Positions 8,372-17,481 of a DNA stretch of 64,000 nt are shown piece after piece. The position numbers were made by a program, and so were the translations under genes. The notes beneath the pieces are model-generated. The model was not told where the DNA came from and searched no databases. It saw only the letters and a list, made by a program, of their open reading frames with translations. Position 1 is the first letter of the stretch; each line of letters opens with the position of its first letter. The stretch comes from Vreelandella titanicae BH1 (GTDB lineage: Bacteria > Pseudomonadota > Gammaproteobacteria > Pseudomonadales > Halomonadaceae), in contig NZ_AOPO01000001.1 of NCBI RefSeq assembly GCF_000336575.1, positions 124,001-188,000 of the forward strand. The letters are read 5' to 3'.

Positions 8372-9781
8372 CTACTTATAAACCAACTGTTTTCGCGCCA
8401 GCTCAGCAAACTGTTTACGGGAGGGTTTAAAGCCCACCCCTAGCGGCCAGGCCAGCCAGGTATCGGGTACCATAAAGCCAGGCAGTGCTTCGCGAACCCA
8501 GGTGTTTAGCGCCTGCTCTTGGACGGCCTCACCGTGCCAATCGATAAACGCCACCGGGCGCTCGCCCCACTCGGGGTGGGGCACTGCTACAACCAACGCC
8601 TGGGCGATGTGGGGGTGGTCGACCAACCGCTGTTCGATGCTTTCTGGCTGGATATTCTCGCCACCGGAGATAAAGCCATTATCGAGCCGCCCTTCCACCA
8701 CCAGCGCGCCTTCCGCATTGAAGTGGCCCTTGTCGCGGGTGGCAAACCAGCCTTCGTCGTTGAGGGCTGGATCAATCTCGCCCTTATTCAAATAACCGCA
8801 AAACAAGGTTTCGCCGCGTACCTGTATCTCACCCTCAACCACCCTCACTTCACGGCTTGGCAGCGGCCTACCGACAACGCCCGGCGAGGTGGGTATGCCG
8901 GTGCAAACTTGGCTGGCCATCTCGGATAGCCCATAGCTAACCTTCGGCGTCAGCCCCAGTGATGTCATCTTCACCACCAGCGGCGCGGGTATCGCCGCGC
9001 CGCCCAGTAGCAGCTCCCGCAACTGAGTGCGCTGGGGGGTAAAGCCCGCTTTCAGCAGTCGCCAGAGCTGGGTGGGCACCAGTGAAAGGTGGGTGATTGA
9101 CTGCTGTTCAAGGCGCGCGGGAAGCGTTTGCGGATCGTCATCGAGAATCACCCGCCCACCAGCAAGAAAAACGCGGAACGGAATAGCGTAGCCACCGATA
9201 TGAAACAGTGGCAGCGACAACAGCCAGCCACTGTTTTGATCAACGGGAATAAACGACGCCGAACCGCGGGCGGAGGCTAAATGATTGGCCACACGATGCA
9301 GCACCGCCTTGGGCGTACCGCTGGAACCAGAGGTAAAAATGGTGTTACACAGCTGGCTGCCATCGAGCGCTGGCGGCTCACCTGAGCCAGCTTCCGCCAG
9401 GAAATCCAGGGTGATCGGCGTTAGCGGTGAAGAGGTTAGCTGTGAAGAGTAATCATTGTCACTTTCCGTTTGGCAGACGCGGCCAGCCTGCAAGCGCTCA
9501 GCTAAATTGAGCTGCTGGGTAACAGGGAATGCTGGGTTAAACGGGCAGAAAACAACCCCAACCCGCAGACAGGCCCACGCCAACAGCAAGGATTTAAGCG
9601 AGCCTTTGGCGGGCACCACTAAGCGATCACCGGGCACAAAACCTGCGCGCTTCAGTTGCTGCGTTAAAGACGCCACCCGGCGATTAAGCGTTCGGTAGCT
9701 AAGACACACGGAGCCAGCCTCTACCGCAATATGCTCAGGGGTCTCTTTGGCCCAGTAGTGAATGGGGCAGGTATCTATCAC
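8372..9781 (-). CDS. menE: o-Succinylbenzoate--CoA ligase
   Basis: This enzyme activates o-succinylbenzoate with ATP and CoA in menaquinone biosynthesis. The 469-residue protein belongs to the adenylate-forming family: the P-loop-like FTSGSSGTPKAV motif lies near residue 150, SYGLSEMA in the middle, FATRDKGHF and the hinge VEGRLDNGFISGGENIQP later. The C-terminal catalytic Lys is probably in KPSRKQ. It overlaps the end of menC by 4 bp (ATGA coupling) and is the final gene of the frdABCD-menBCE run. The context makes MenE secure among the many acyl-CoA ligases. Confidence 0.93.
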   Translation of the reverse strand: MIDTCPIHYWAKETPEHIAVEAGSVCLSYRTLNRRVASLTQQLKRAGFVPGDRLVVPAKGSLKSLLLAWACLRVGVVFCPFNPAFPVTQQLNLAERLQAGRVCQTESDNDYSSQLTSSPLTPITLDFLAEAGSGEPPALDGSQLCNTIFTSGSSGTPKAVLHRVANHLASARGSASFIPVDQNSGWLLSLPLFHIGGYAIPFRVFLAGGRVILDDDPQTLPARLEQQSITHLSLVPTQLWRLLKAGFTPQRTQLRELLLGGAAIPAPLVVKMTSLGLTPKVSYGLSEMASQVCTGIPTSPGVVGRPLPSREVRVVEGEIQVRGETLFCGYLNKGEIDPALNDEGWFATRDKGHFNAEGALVVEGRLDNGFISGGENIQPESIEQRLVDHPHIAQALVVAVPHPEWGERPVAFIDWHGEAVQEQALNTWVREALPGFMVPDTWLAWPLGVGFKPSRKQFAELARKQLVYK

Positions 9782-10722
9782 GCTAAATTTTCCATTTTAG
9801 AAAGACAGTGCACGTTTTCTGTCATCACCTCACCCGCTAGATTAGTCACACGTCCGGCAAGCCAATGGCCGGTATCCAACCCAGGCGGCTCATCAGGCGC
9901 CCACTCGCTTGCCAGGCGGGCAAGCTGCACAAGGCCTAGATCGGATTCAAAGCTGGAGGAGACCACCACGCGAAGATTACCCGCCCGTGCCCGTTGAACG
10001 AGTGCTTCGCAGTCGCTTAGCGAGCCGATTAGCGTGGGTTTGATTACCAAGGCTTTGAGCTGTGGGTGGCAGTACCACTCTTCCCGGCGGGATAGCGTTT
10101 CATCCAGGGCAATGGCCACCCCCGTTGCTTCTGCCACGGCGATGGTGTCAGCAAAGGCAGCGCAGGGCTCTTCCAGGTAGTCGATCTGTTTAAGGGGGAG
10201 GCGCTCACAGAAGCGCTGGGCATCTTCCCGCGTCCAGCCGCCGTTGGCATCCAAAATCAGCTTGGTGGTGGGCAGCCGAGCGGCAAGTTGTTCAATCAGC
10301 GCCAGCTCCTCCTCCATAGCATGGCGTGCCACTTTCAGCTTGAGCCGAGACGGTAGCGAGGCTTGCCAATCGGTGGTTGAAAGAGACTGGATCAGCGCGG
10401 CAGGTGCACCCTGGAGCAGTGGGTAGGGCGGCAAAGGCTCAGGAAGATTGAGTGGCCAAGAGCGTTGGACGCAGTCAAACCCAAACTGCACCGATGGCAG
10501 CGTTGGGGAGACTATTTCGCCTCGGCTCAAAGCAGCCAAACAAGCCAGACTTTCGGCTTCAGCTTCCGCCAGGGTTTCCGTTGAGAAGCCAGGTAGCGGG
10601 GCAATCTCGCCCCACTGCCCGTTAATGGAAACTAACAGCCCTTCTCTGTTCGCCAACCGCTCTCTTTTAAACATTAGCGGCTGACGGAACGGGAGGGAGT
10701 AGCGGTAAAGCGCCAGCTGCAT
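9778..10722 (-). CDS. menC: o-Succinylbenzoate synthase
   Basis: A 314-residue enolase-superfamily dehydratase that converts SHCHC to o-succinylbenzoate. Visible signatures are LKLKVAR with the catalytic lysine of the K-x-K motif (about residue 128), LILDANGGW with a metal-binding Asp, DYLEEPCA with a metal-binding Glu, IALDETLS, and ALVIKPTLIGS with the second catalytic lysine. Its length matches E. coli MenC (about 320). Its start overlaps the menB stop by 1 bp and its end overlaps menE by 4 bp, showing a tightly coupled operon. Confidence 0.93.
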   Translation of the reverse strand: MQLALYRYSLPFRQPLMFKRERLANREGLLVSINGQWGEIAPLPGFSTETLAEAEAESLACLAALSRGEIVSPTLPSVQFGFDCVQRSWPLNLPEPLPPYPLLQGAPAALIQSLSTTDWQASLPSRLKLKVARHAMEEELALIEQLAARLPTTKLILDANGGWTREDAQRFCERLPLKQIDYLEEPCAAFADTIAVAEATGVAIALDETLSRREEWYCHPQLKALVIKPTLIGSLSDCEALVQRARAGNLRVVVSSSFESDLGLVQLARLASEWAPDEPPGLDTGHWLAGRVTNLAGEVMTENVHCLSKMENLA

Positions 10723-11582
10723 TACGGGTTACGCGGGTAGCGGGAAAAATCCGGGCGGCGCTTTTCGTTAAAGGCGTTACGCCCTTCCTGCCCCTCTTCG
10801 GTCATGTAGTAGAGCATGGTGGCGTTACCCGCCAGCTCTTGAAGCCCGGCCTGTCCGTCACAATCGGCATTGAGTGCAGCTTTCAGGCAACGCAGTGCCA
10901 TAGGGCTATGCTGCAGCATCTCGCGGCACCAACGCACACTCTCTTTTTCTAGCTCGTCTAGCGGCACCACGTGGTTGACTAGCCCCATTTCCAGCGCTTG
11001 GGCGGCGCTGTACTGGCGGCACAGGAACCAGATTTCCCGGGCCTTTTTCTGACCCACAATGCGCGCCATATACGAGGCGCCGTAGCCGCCATCAAAAGAG
11101 CCGACTTTAGGGCCGGTTTGGCCGAAGACAGCGTTCTCGGCGGCAATGGTCAGGTCGCACATTAGATGCAGCACGTGGCCGCCGCCGATAGCGTAGCCCG
11201 CCACCATCGCCACTACTGGTTTGGGGCAGGTGCGAATATCGCGCTGGAAATCCAGCACGTTGAGGTGGTGGGTGCCCTCTTCATCCTGGTAGCCGCCATA
11301 GTCACCGCGAATGCGCTGGTCACCGCCGGCACAGAACGCTTTGTCGCCTGCGCCAGTGAGCAGAATGGCGCCTATAGAGCTGTCGTGGCGGGCGCGATTC
11401 AGCGCTTGGGCCATCTCGCTAACCGTCAGCGGGCGAAAGGCGTTGCGCACCTCGGGCCGGTTGATGGTGATGCGCGCAATGCCATCGGCAGTGGTGTGGT
11501 ACAAAATATCCTGATAGCCATCGGAGCGATCCTGCCACTCTACCGGCGCATAGAGTTCCGTTTCAGTGAGTCCGTTAATCAT
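10722..11582 (-). CDS. menB: 1,4-Dihydroxy-2-naphthoyl-CoA synthase
   Basis: A 286-residue crotonase-fold enzyme that closes the second ring of the naphthoquinone, turning o-succinylbenzoyl-CoA into DHNA-CoA. The N-terminal block [18 protein letters not shown], the oxyanion segment [18 protein letters not shown], and [15 protein letters not shown] are all MenB hallmarks; the last segment distinguishes MenB from other enoyl-CoA hydratases. Length equals the E. coli protein (285). It starts 47 bp after frdD on the same strand, so readthrough from frdABCD into menBCE is likely. No DHNA-CoA thioesterase (menI) gene is visible nearby. Confidence 0.96.
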   Translation of the reverse strand: MINGLTETELYAPVEWQDRSDGYQDILYHTTADGIARITINRPEVRNAFRPLTVSEMAQALNRARHDSSIGAILLTGAGDKAFCAGGDQRIRGDYGGYQDEEGTHHLNVLDFQRDIRTCPKPVVAMVAGYAIGGGHVLHLMCDLTIAAENAVFGQTGPKVGSFDGGYGASYMARIVGQKKAREIWFLCRQYSAAQALEMGLVNHVVPLDELEKESVRWCREMLQHSPMALRCLKAALNADCDGQAGLQELAGNATMLYYMTEEGQEGRNAFNEKRRPDFSRYPRNP

Positions 11583-11629
11583 GCCTATCTCTTCTTATCT
11601 GTTGGGGCGAAATGCTGACAGCGAGCCGT

Positions 11630-12040
11630 TTAACCCAGCATACCTGCGACGACTAGACCCAGCGCCACAATGCTTACCAGCGCAGCACCACCGTACATTA
11701 GCTTTTTGTTGAGTGCGTCATTGCCCACGCTGATATCAAACATCCCATGGCGCAGGCGGTGGGCGGCATGAAAAAGCGGCAAGCAAACTACCGCCCCCAC
11801 AAACAGAAAGCCCGGTACACTGAACAGCAGTGCCGATGCCCGCTCATAGCTCAGCACCTCGGCGGGCAGCAGGCCAAGGGGCAGTAGAACGGCGATAAAT
11901 AGAATCACGGCAGGCAGAAAGACGGCAAAACAGACGCCACCCGCGCTAAACAGCCCCCACCAGAGCGGCTCATCAAAGGCTTGTTTATGCTGAGCGCTGT
12001 TTTTGCCCATGCTTGGTTTATTCATGGCTAGTTTTTCCAT
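11630..12040 (-). CDS. frdD: Fumarate reductase membrane anchor subunit D
   Basis: A 136-residue hydrophobic subunit with three membrane helices that helps anchor FrdAB and form the menaquinol site. The segment EPLWWGLFSAGG followed by LLPLGLLP and LSYERA is characteristic of FrdD, and HAAHRLRHGMFD matches the conserved loop. I chose ATG at 12040 because GGAGG lies 8 bp upstream and the gene then begins 2 bp after the frdC stop; a longer reading frame would overlap frdC. The 16-residue leader before the conserved region is slightly longer than in E. coli (119 residues). Confidence 0.93.
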   Translation of the reverse strand: MEKLAMNKPSMGKNSAQHKQAFDEPLWWGLFSAGGVCFAVFLPAVILFIAVLLPLGLLPAEVLSYERASALLFSVPGFLFVGAVVCLPLFHAAHRLRHGMFDISVGNDALNKKLMYGGAALVSIVALGLVVAGMLG

Positions 12041-12042
12041 AA

Positions 12043-12438
12043 TTACGCCCTCCCGAATAGCCAGAAAAACAGCAGTGCGACCGCCACTACCCCTGCCCAC
12101 TGCCCGGCAACAATAGCCTGATCAGGCAGGCTATGCCCGGCGATACGCAGCGGCATTACCCGTGGGAACAGCACAAAGAAGGTGGCGGCGTGAAACAGGC
12201 TGGCGGCCAGCGCTAGAAGATTCAGCACTAATACGATGGGGGAGCCCATAAAGGCGATCCACCCCTGCCAGCTTTCTGCCCCTTGAAGAAGAGCAACCAT
12301 ACCGGCGAGTAAGCAGAGCGTGAAAAACACCAGCGGCAGCACAGTGGCTTCGCGCAGCATGTAGAGTTTAAAAAAGCGGTGTTTCAGCCACCAGTTGCGT
12401 TTCAGTGGCGGCAGGCGTTGCGATGATGATTTATCCAT
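12043..12438 (-). CDS. frdC: Fumarate reductase membrane anchor subunit C
   Basis: A 131-residue subunit, the same length as E. coli FrdC. It has three predicted membrane helices after a basic N-terminus. The conserved FYMLRE-like motif is present (LYMLREAT, about residues 26-33), which includes the glutamate implicated in quinol oxidation in E. coli FrdC. With FrdD it binds menaquinol and anchors the catalytic dimer to the inner membrane. It lies 12 bp after frdB and 2 bp before frdD. Separate C and D anchors define the quinol:fumarate reductase type found in enterics, as opposed to the single cytochrome b anchor type. Confidence 0.94.
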   Translation of the reverse strand: MDKSSSQRLPPLKRNWWLKHRFFKLYMLREATVLPLVFFTLCLLAGMVALLQGAESWQGWIAFMGSPIVLVLNLLALAASLFHAATFFVLFPRVMPLRIAGHSLPDQAIVAGQWAGVVAVALLFFWLFGRA

Positions 12439-12450
12439 GACGTTCCTCCC

Positions 12451-13203
12451 CTACCCTTTAAACAGCGCAATGAGTGTGTGTTTGGCCGCTTCGACCTTGC
12501 CCTGATTGACCGCAGCGGCGGGGTCAACGTGTTTGGGGCATACCTTGGAGCAGAAGCCCACAAAGGTGCAGCTCCAAACGCCTTCGTGGCGGTTAAGTTC
12601 GGCCATGCGCTGCTTCTTGCCGTGGTCGCGGCTATCCAGATTGTAGCGGTGGGCCAGCGTTAGCGCCGCCGGGCCAAGGAACTCAGGATTCAAGCCAAAC
12701 TGCGGGCAGGCCGAGTAGCAGAGGCCACAATTAATGCAGTTAGCGAACTGCTTATAGCGGGCGAGCTGCTCAGGGGACTGCTGATAGGTTTCCGGCGCCT
12801 GGGGGTCATACGGTTTTACCGGGTTGTCATCAATCAGGTAGGGCTTAACCGCGGCCAGGTGCTCAAGGAATATCTCCATATCCACCACCAAATCCCGCTG
12901 CACCGGGAAGTGGGATAGCGGCTCGATGCGGATCTCGCCTTCATAATCGCGCAGGAAGGTTTTGCAGCCGAGCTTGGGAATGCCATTCACCATGACCCCG
13001 CAGGAGCCGCAAATCGCCATCCGGCACGACCAGCGGTAGCTCAGCGTGCTATCGAGCTGTTCTTTAATGTGGTTGAGGGCATCCAGCAAAGAGGTGCTGT
13101 CGTCCACCGGCAGTTCGTACTGCTGCCAGTAGGACTCAGCCGAACTGTCTGGCAAATAGCGTTTAACGCTGATTTGTTTGGTGCTGATCTGCTGGGTGTT
13201 CAT
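12451..13203 (-). CDS. frdB: Fumarate reductase iron-sulfur subunit
   Basis: A 250-residue electron-transfer subunit carrying three Fe-S clusters between FAD in FrdA and the quinol site. The [2Fe-2S] ligands are Cys60, Cys65, Cys68 and Cys80. The C-terminal ferredoxin-type domain has Cys156, Cys159, Cys162 and Cys166, then Cys212, Cys218 and Cys222 ([12 protein letters not shown]), giving the [4Fe-4S] and [3Fe-4S] sets. All ligands are present. Its ATG overlaps the frdA stop by 4 bp, indicating translational coupling. Confidence 0.96.
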   Translation of the reverse strand: MNTQQISTKQISVKRYLPDSSAESYWQQYELPVDDSTSLLDALNHIKEQLDSTLSYRWSCRMAICGSCGVMVNGIPKLGCKTFLRDYEGEIRIEPLSHFPVQRDLVVDMEIFLEHLAAVKPYLIDDNPVKPYDPQAPETYQQSPEQLARYKQFANCINCGLCYSACPQFGLNPEFLGPAALTLAHRYNLDSRDHGKKQRMAELNRHEGVWSCTFVGFCSKVCPKHVDPAAAVNQGKVEAAKHTLIALFKG

Positions 13204-14987
13204 GCCTTGCCCCCCTTGCCCGCATCGCCATAAGCCCGCTCCGCCGGGGCGGAAAACCGCACATCGACATCCTGCCAGTGTAGCTCGGCATGGGCATCGC
13301 CTTGATAAAACACTTGGCTGTGCTTGAGGTAGTTAACGTCGTCGCGTTTCTGCATACCTTCATCCAGGCGCTGATGGGCACCACGGGATTCACGACGCTC
13401 AAGCGCCCCTAAGCAAGAGGCTTCGGCAATATCCAGGCCACACTCCAGTTCAAGACATTCCAGTAGCTCGGTATTGAATATCTTGCTGGTATCATTAACG
13501 CGAACCTTATTAAAGCGCTCACGTAGCTGACGCATGGTATCCAGCGAATGGCGCATGCCCTCTTCAGTGCGGTAAATACCGCAGCCACTCTCCATGGCTT
13601 GCACCATGGCGTGCTTGAGTGCTACCCAATTCTCTGCCCCCTCGGTTCCGTCACAGAGCCGCAACAGCTTGGCTTGTTGGCGATCGCCCTGGGCTTCCAG
13701 CAAGCGCTCATCAGCCCACTCGGTTTTGGCCGCTCGCTGGCTCGCTTGTTCACCGGCTAAGCGGCCAAATACCAGCAGCTCGGTCAGCGAGTTGGAGCCC
13801 AGGCGGTTGGCACCGTGCAAACCAACTGAAGCACACTCCCCGGCGGCGTAAAGCCCGGCAATGGAGGTTTCGCACTGAGGGTCGGTCTCAATCCCACCCA
13901 TGGTGTAGTGAACCGCCGGGCGAATGGGAATGGGGTCTTTCACCGGATCAACATTGATATAGGATTTAGCCAGTTCACAGATAAACGGTAGGCGCTCCAG
14001 AATGTACTTTTCACCCAAGTGGCGCAGGTCGAGATAGACCACATCGCTGTCGCCAAACTTGCCGGTGCGGCCCGCCTGCTGCTCTTGCCAGAAGGCCTGG
14101 GAGAGTTTGTCCCGTGGCCCCAGTTCCATATATTTGTTTTCCGGCTTGCCAAGCGGAGTTTCTGGGCCCAGGCCGTAATCCTGCAGATAGCGGTAGCCCT
14201 CTTTATTGAGCAGAATGCCGCCTTCGCCCCGGCACGCTTCGGTAATCAAAATGCCAGAACCGGGCAGGCCGGTGGGGTGGTACTGGACAAACTCCATATC
14301 CCGCAACGCCACACCGTGACGATAGGCCATCGCCATGCCGTCGCCGGTGACAATTCCCGCGTTGGTATTGAAGCGGAACAAGCGCCCTGCGCCGCCGGTA
14401 GCGAGAATCACCGCTTTAGCGCGCAGCAGGGTCAGTTCACCGGTAGCGATCTGCAGGGCTATAACGCCAATAACCGCACCTTCGTGTACCGCCAGATCGA
14501 GCACAAAGAACTCATCAAAACGCTCAATCTCTGGGTACTTCAGCGAGGTCTGAAACAGGGTGTGGAGCATATGAAAGCCGGTTTTGTCGGCCGCAAACCA
14601 GGTGCGTGCGGTTTTCATGCCCCCGAAGCGGCGCACCTGCACTTGGCCATCGCCTTTACGGCTCCAGGGGCAGCCCCAGCGCTCCATCTGCACCAATTCT
14701 TGATAAGCGTGATGAACAAAGTAGTCGACGACGCCCTGCTCAACCAGCCAGTCACCGCCTGACACCGTGTCGTCGAAATGCGCTTGGTGGGAATCTTCGG
14801 CACTGGTGACGGCGGCAGCGCCACCTTCAGCCGCCACGGTATGGGAACGCATGGGGTAAACCTTGGACAGCAGCGCTATGCGCTGGGGAGTGCCCTGCTC
14901 TTTGGCCTGCTCGGCAGCCCCGATAGCAGCGCGTAAGCCTGCACCACCCCCACCAACAATGACGATATCAAAATCTCGCTGTTGCAT
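13200..14987 (-). CDS. frdA: Fumarate reductase flavoprotein subunit
   Basis: The 595-residue catalytic subunit, reducing fumarate to succinate. It has the dinucleotide-binding [10 protein letters not shown] near the N-terminus, the covalent-FAD histidine in [10 protein letters not shown] (His49), the substrate-capping region and [10 protein letters not shown], and a C-terminal helical domain. I chose ATG at 14987, which has AAGGGG 6 bp upstream; an ATG 45 bp further upstream would add an unlikely proline-rich leader. Assignment as Frd rather than Sdh rests on the A-B-C-D order, the FrdC/FrdD-type anchors, menaquinone genes on the same strand, and an FNR box upstream at 15105. Confidence 0.95.
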   Translation of the reverse strand: MQQRDFDIVIVGGGGAGLRAAIGAAEQAKEQGTPQRIALLSKVYPMRSHTVAAEGGAAAVTSAEDSHQAHFDDTVSGGDWLVEQGVVDYFVHHAYQELVQMERWGCPWSRKGDGQVQVRRFGGMKTARTWFAADKTGFHMLHTLFQTSLKYPEIERFDEFFVLDLAVHEGAVIGVIALQIATGELTLLRAKAVILATGGAGRLFRFNTNAGIVTGDGMAMAYRHGVALRDMEFVQYHPTGLPGSGILITEACRGEGGILLNKEGYRYLQDYGLGPETPLGKPENKYMELGPRDKLSQAFWQEQQAGRTGKFGDSDVVYLDLRHLGEKYILERLPFICELAKSYINVDPVKDPIPIRPAVHYTMGGIETDPQCETSIAGLYAAGECASVGLHGANRLGSNSLTELLVFGRLAGEQASQRAAKTEWADERLLEAQGDRQQAKLLRLCDGTEGAENWVALKHAMVQAMESGCGIYRTEEGMRHSLDTMRQLRERFNKVRVNDTSKIFNTELLECLELECGLDIAEASCLGALERRESRGAHQRLDEGMQKRDDVNYLKHSQVFYQGDAHAELHWQDVDVRFSAPAERAYGDAGKGGKA

Positions 14988-15104
14988 GAAAAGCCCCTTC
15001 ATTAGCCAAGTCAAAGGTGGTACTGGCGGCAATCTGCGCTGCCGTCTTGTCTATTCGAACTTACCATACAAGGGGAAGGCCCTGTTCATTAGTCCAAAGG
15101 ACTA

Positions 15105-15118
15105 TTGATGTACATCAA
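15105..15118. promoter_or_regulatory. FNR/ANR binding site (perfect consensus palindrome)
   Basis: The sequence TTGATgtacATCAA matches the FNR/ANR consensus TTGAT-N4-ATCAA at all ten defined positions. It lies 117 bp upstream of the frdA start and 134 bp upstream of the divergent anion transporter start. That position allows anaerobic control of both transcripts by an FNR-type oxygen sensor, as known for frd and dicarboxylate exchanger genes in enterics. Confidence 0.85.
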
Positions 15119-15252
15119 GAAAGGGAGGAATCGAGCTAGCATCACTTTTACCCTAGTGCTGCACCGCCTACTCTTCAAATCACTCACTGCCGGGCAGACC
15201 ACTGCCCACCAAGCAAAAAGAGCACACTACCAACACTGAAGAGAGGTGCCGC

Positions 15253-16722
15253 ATGACGACCGATGCTCAACCCTCACCGCGATGGAAACTGTTAGCGCCG
15301 CTAGCAGTTGCTATCATCGTCGCGCTGATACCCACTCCCCTGGGGCTTGCGCCTCATGCGTGGTACTTTTTCGCCATTTTCCTCGGCTGTGTGGTTGGCC
15401 TTATTCTTGAACCATTGCCGGGCGCAGTGGTGGGCCTGGTCGGCGTTACCCTGGTGGCACTACTTTCCCGGTGGGTGCTGTTCTCTCCGGAGCAACTGGC
15501 GACTGACGGATTCAGTGCTGCTAACCAGGCATTCTCATGGGCGGTGTCGGGCTTTACCAATTCCACCGTATGGCTGATTTTCGGCGCATTTATGTTTGCC
15601 TTGGGGTATGAAAAAACCGGACTCGGCAGGCGAATATCGCTTTGGCTGGTCAAGGCAATGGGAAAACGTACGTTGACTCTTGGCTACGCGGTGATGATTG
15701 CCGATGGCATTCTGGCGCCGTTTACGCCCTCGAACACCGCACGTAGCGCAGGCACGATCTACCCCGTGATTCGCAACCTGCCGCCGCTTTACGATTCGCA
15801 CCCCAATGCCCCCAGCATGAAGCGCATGGGCAGCTTTTTGATGTGGACCGCGCTGGCTTCCACCTGTGTGACCAGTTCGCTATTTTTGACCGCTCTGGCG
15901 CCCAATCTATTGGCGATCGCGCTAACCGAGAGCGCGACAGGTATTCATATCAACTGGGGGCAGTGGTTTATGGCAGTAGCACCTGTCGGCATTCTGCTGC
16001 TCCTGCTGGTGCCGCTGCTGAGCTACTGGCTATGCGCGCCCGAAGTGAAAGCGGGGAATGAAATCTCCGACTGGGCGGGGCAAGAGTTAACCAAGCTGGG
16101 AGCACTGACCCGCCATGAAATAATGCTGGTCATTATGGTGGTCACCGCCCTGCTGCTATGGATTTTTGCGGGCGATATTATCTCTGGGTCGCTGGTAGGC
16201 TTGGTGGTGATCTGCGGCATGCTGTTAACCGGCATTGTGACCTGGAGCGATATTCTCGATAACCGAGCAGCCTGGAATACCTTTGTATGGTTTGCCACCC
16301 TGGTGGCACTAGCGGGCGGGCTCAGCCAAGTCGGCTTCGTTAACTGGTTTGGCAATGTGGTTGGCGGGCAAATAAGCCACTTCAACCCCCTAATGGCCAT
16401 GGTGGCGCTGGTGGTCATTTTCTATCTACTGCACTACTTCTTTGCCAGTGTTACTGCCCACGTTACCGCCTTGCTACCGGTGATTCTGGCAGCGGCATCA
16501 GGCATTGCCGGTCTGGATATGCAGATGTTTGTTCTGCTACTGCTACCCACACTTGGCTTTATGGGCATTCTGACCCCCTACGGCACAGGGCCAAGCCCGG
16601 TTTACTACGGCAGCGGCTACCTGCCCAGCGCGCTCTTTTGGCGCCTAGGGGCGATCTTCGGGCTGCTATTTCTGGTAATTTGGCTGGTGGTCGGCCTGCC
16701 CTGGTTAATGGTGATCAGCTGA
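15253..16722 (+). CDS. DASS-family dicarboxylate/tricarboxylate anion transporter (CitT/TtdT-like)
   Basis: A 489-residue inner-membrane transporter with about 12-14 hydrophobic segments. It has the length and pattern of the CitT/TtdT/SoxB-type branch of the divalent anion transporter family: an SNTARSAGT-like motif (PSNTARSAG, about residue 160) and a second conserved block GILTPYGTGPSPVYYGSGY near the C-terminus. Such proteins exchange succinate for citrate, tartrate, fumarate or 2-oxoglutarate. Divergent from frdA and sharing the FNR box, it probably exports succinate and imports fumarate, malate or a related acid during fumarate respiration. A GAGAGG ribosome-binding site precedes the ATG. 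Confidence 0.87.
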   Translation: MTTDAQPSPRWKLLAPLAVAIIVALIPTPLGLAPHAWYFFAIFLGCVVGLILEPLPGAVVGLVGVTLVALLSRWVLFSPEQLATDGFSAANQAFSWAVSGFTNSTVWLIFGAFMFALGYEKTGLGRRISLWLVKAMGKRTLTLGYAVMIADGILAPFTPSNTARSAGTIYPVIRNLPPLYDSHPNAPSMKRMGSFLMWTALASTCVTSSLFLTALAPNLLAIALTESATGIHINWGQWFMAVAPVGILLLLLVPLLSYWLCAPEVKAGNEISDWAGQELTKLGALTRHEIMLVIMVVTALLLWIFAGDIISGSLVGLVVICGMLLTGIVTWSDILDNRAAWNTFVWFATLVALAGGLSQVGFVNWFGNVVGGQISHFNPLMAMVALVVIFYLLHYFFASVTAHVTALLPVILAAASGIAGLDMQMFVLLLLPTLGFMGILTPYGTGPSPVYYGSGYLPSALFWRLGAIFGLLFLVIWLVVGLPWLMVIS

Positions 16723-16728
16723 TAAACA

Positions 16729-17481
16729 TTAGCCTAGCGTGCGATACCAGGCATTGAGCTGCTGAGCAATCATCTCAGGTTGCTCAGCATGAAGATTGTG
16801 GCCCCCTTCCAGCGTAATATGGCGCAGGCGCGGGGCCATTGTTGCCAGATGAGACGCCAGAGTGTGGAACTTGATGTCCCGCTGCCCCGAAAAGTACCCC
16901 ACCGGTAGCGAGGTGCTTTCCAGCCACTGCCAAAGCGTAGGCTGTTGACCCAAGGAAGTTGATTGCAGCATGCTGGCAATAGCTGGCCCATGATTCGCTA
17001 GCCGACGTTGAATCTGCCGACCGCGCTGAACCTCGGTTAAGTCGGCGAACACCGGCTGCTGGTACCAGTCGGCAAGTACGTTTTCCAATGGTTCCTGCTC
17101 GAAGCGTGTTGCCCAGTGCTCATCGTGCGCAATTCGGGCAGAGCGCTCACTGGCGGGCAGCCCTGGGTGGGCACTCTCCAGCCAGAGTGCTTCCAGCCCC
17201 GGTGGCTGACGGCTGGCATGGTACAGCGCCAAGCGCCCGCCCAGGGAGTAACCCAGTAGGCAGTAATGGCGAACACCGTGAGTTATCAGTGTATCGCCAA
17301 GCCAGTGGTGAAAGGCCTCAAAAGAGCCTACCTGCACGTGGTGATTCTGGCCGTGGCCGGGTAAATCCAGCGCGAGGGAGTTGATGCCTTCCAAGTCAGC
17401 GATGACCTCACCCCAGTCCTGAGCATCGCCCAACAGACCGTGGAGCATTACCAGAGTCGGCGCCTGAGGTTTACTGCTCAC
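16729..17481 (-). CDS. menH: SHCHC synthase (alpha/beta hydrolase)
   Basis: A 250-residue alpha/beta hydrolase that removes pyruvate from SEPHCHC to give [19 protein letters not shown] forms the oxyanion region, [12 protein letters not shown] holds the nucleophile Ser, and [10 protein letters not shown] the C-terminal catalytic His. I chose the GTG at 17481: GAGGGG lies 6 bp upstream, it overlaps the menD end by 11 bp, and the length becomes that of E. coli MenH (252). A longer reading frame would run 86 bp into menD without a conserved extension. Confidence 0.92.
   Translation of the reverse strand: MSSKPQAPTLVMLHGLLGDAQDWGEVIADLEGINSLALDLPGHGQNHHVQVGSFEAFHHWLGDTLITHGVRHYCLLGYSLGGRLALYHASRQPPGLEALWLESAHPGLPASERSARIAHDEHWATRFEQEPLENVLADWYQQPVFADLTEVQRGRQIQRRLANHGPAIASMLQSTSLGQQPTLWQWLESTSLPVGYFSGQRDIKFHTLASHLATMAPRLRHITLEGGHNLHAEQPEMIAQQLNAWYRTLG

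Noticed and set aside
8372..9781. Generic acyl-CoA synthetase annotation for the adenylate-forming gene
   Set aside because: Its coupling to menC and menB and its short length (469) fit MenE better than a fatty acyl-CoA ligase.
14019..14762. Long open frame of 247 codons on the plus strand opposite frdA
   Set aside because: It lies entirely within frdA, which has full motifs and cofactor residues. Its translation has no recognisable domain and no ribosome-binding site.
13200..14987. Succinate dehydrogenase (sdhA) instead of fumarate reductase
   Set aside because: The anchor subunits resemble FrdC and FrdD, the order is A-B-C-D, and menaquinone genes and an FNR site adjoin. Sdh operons usually run C-D-A-B.
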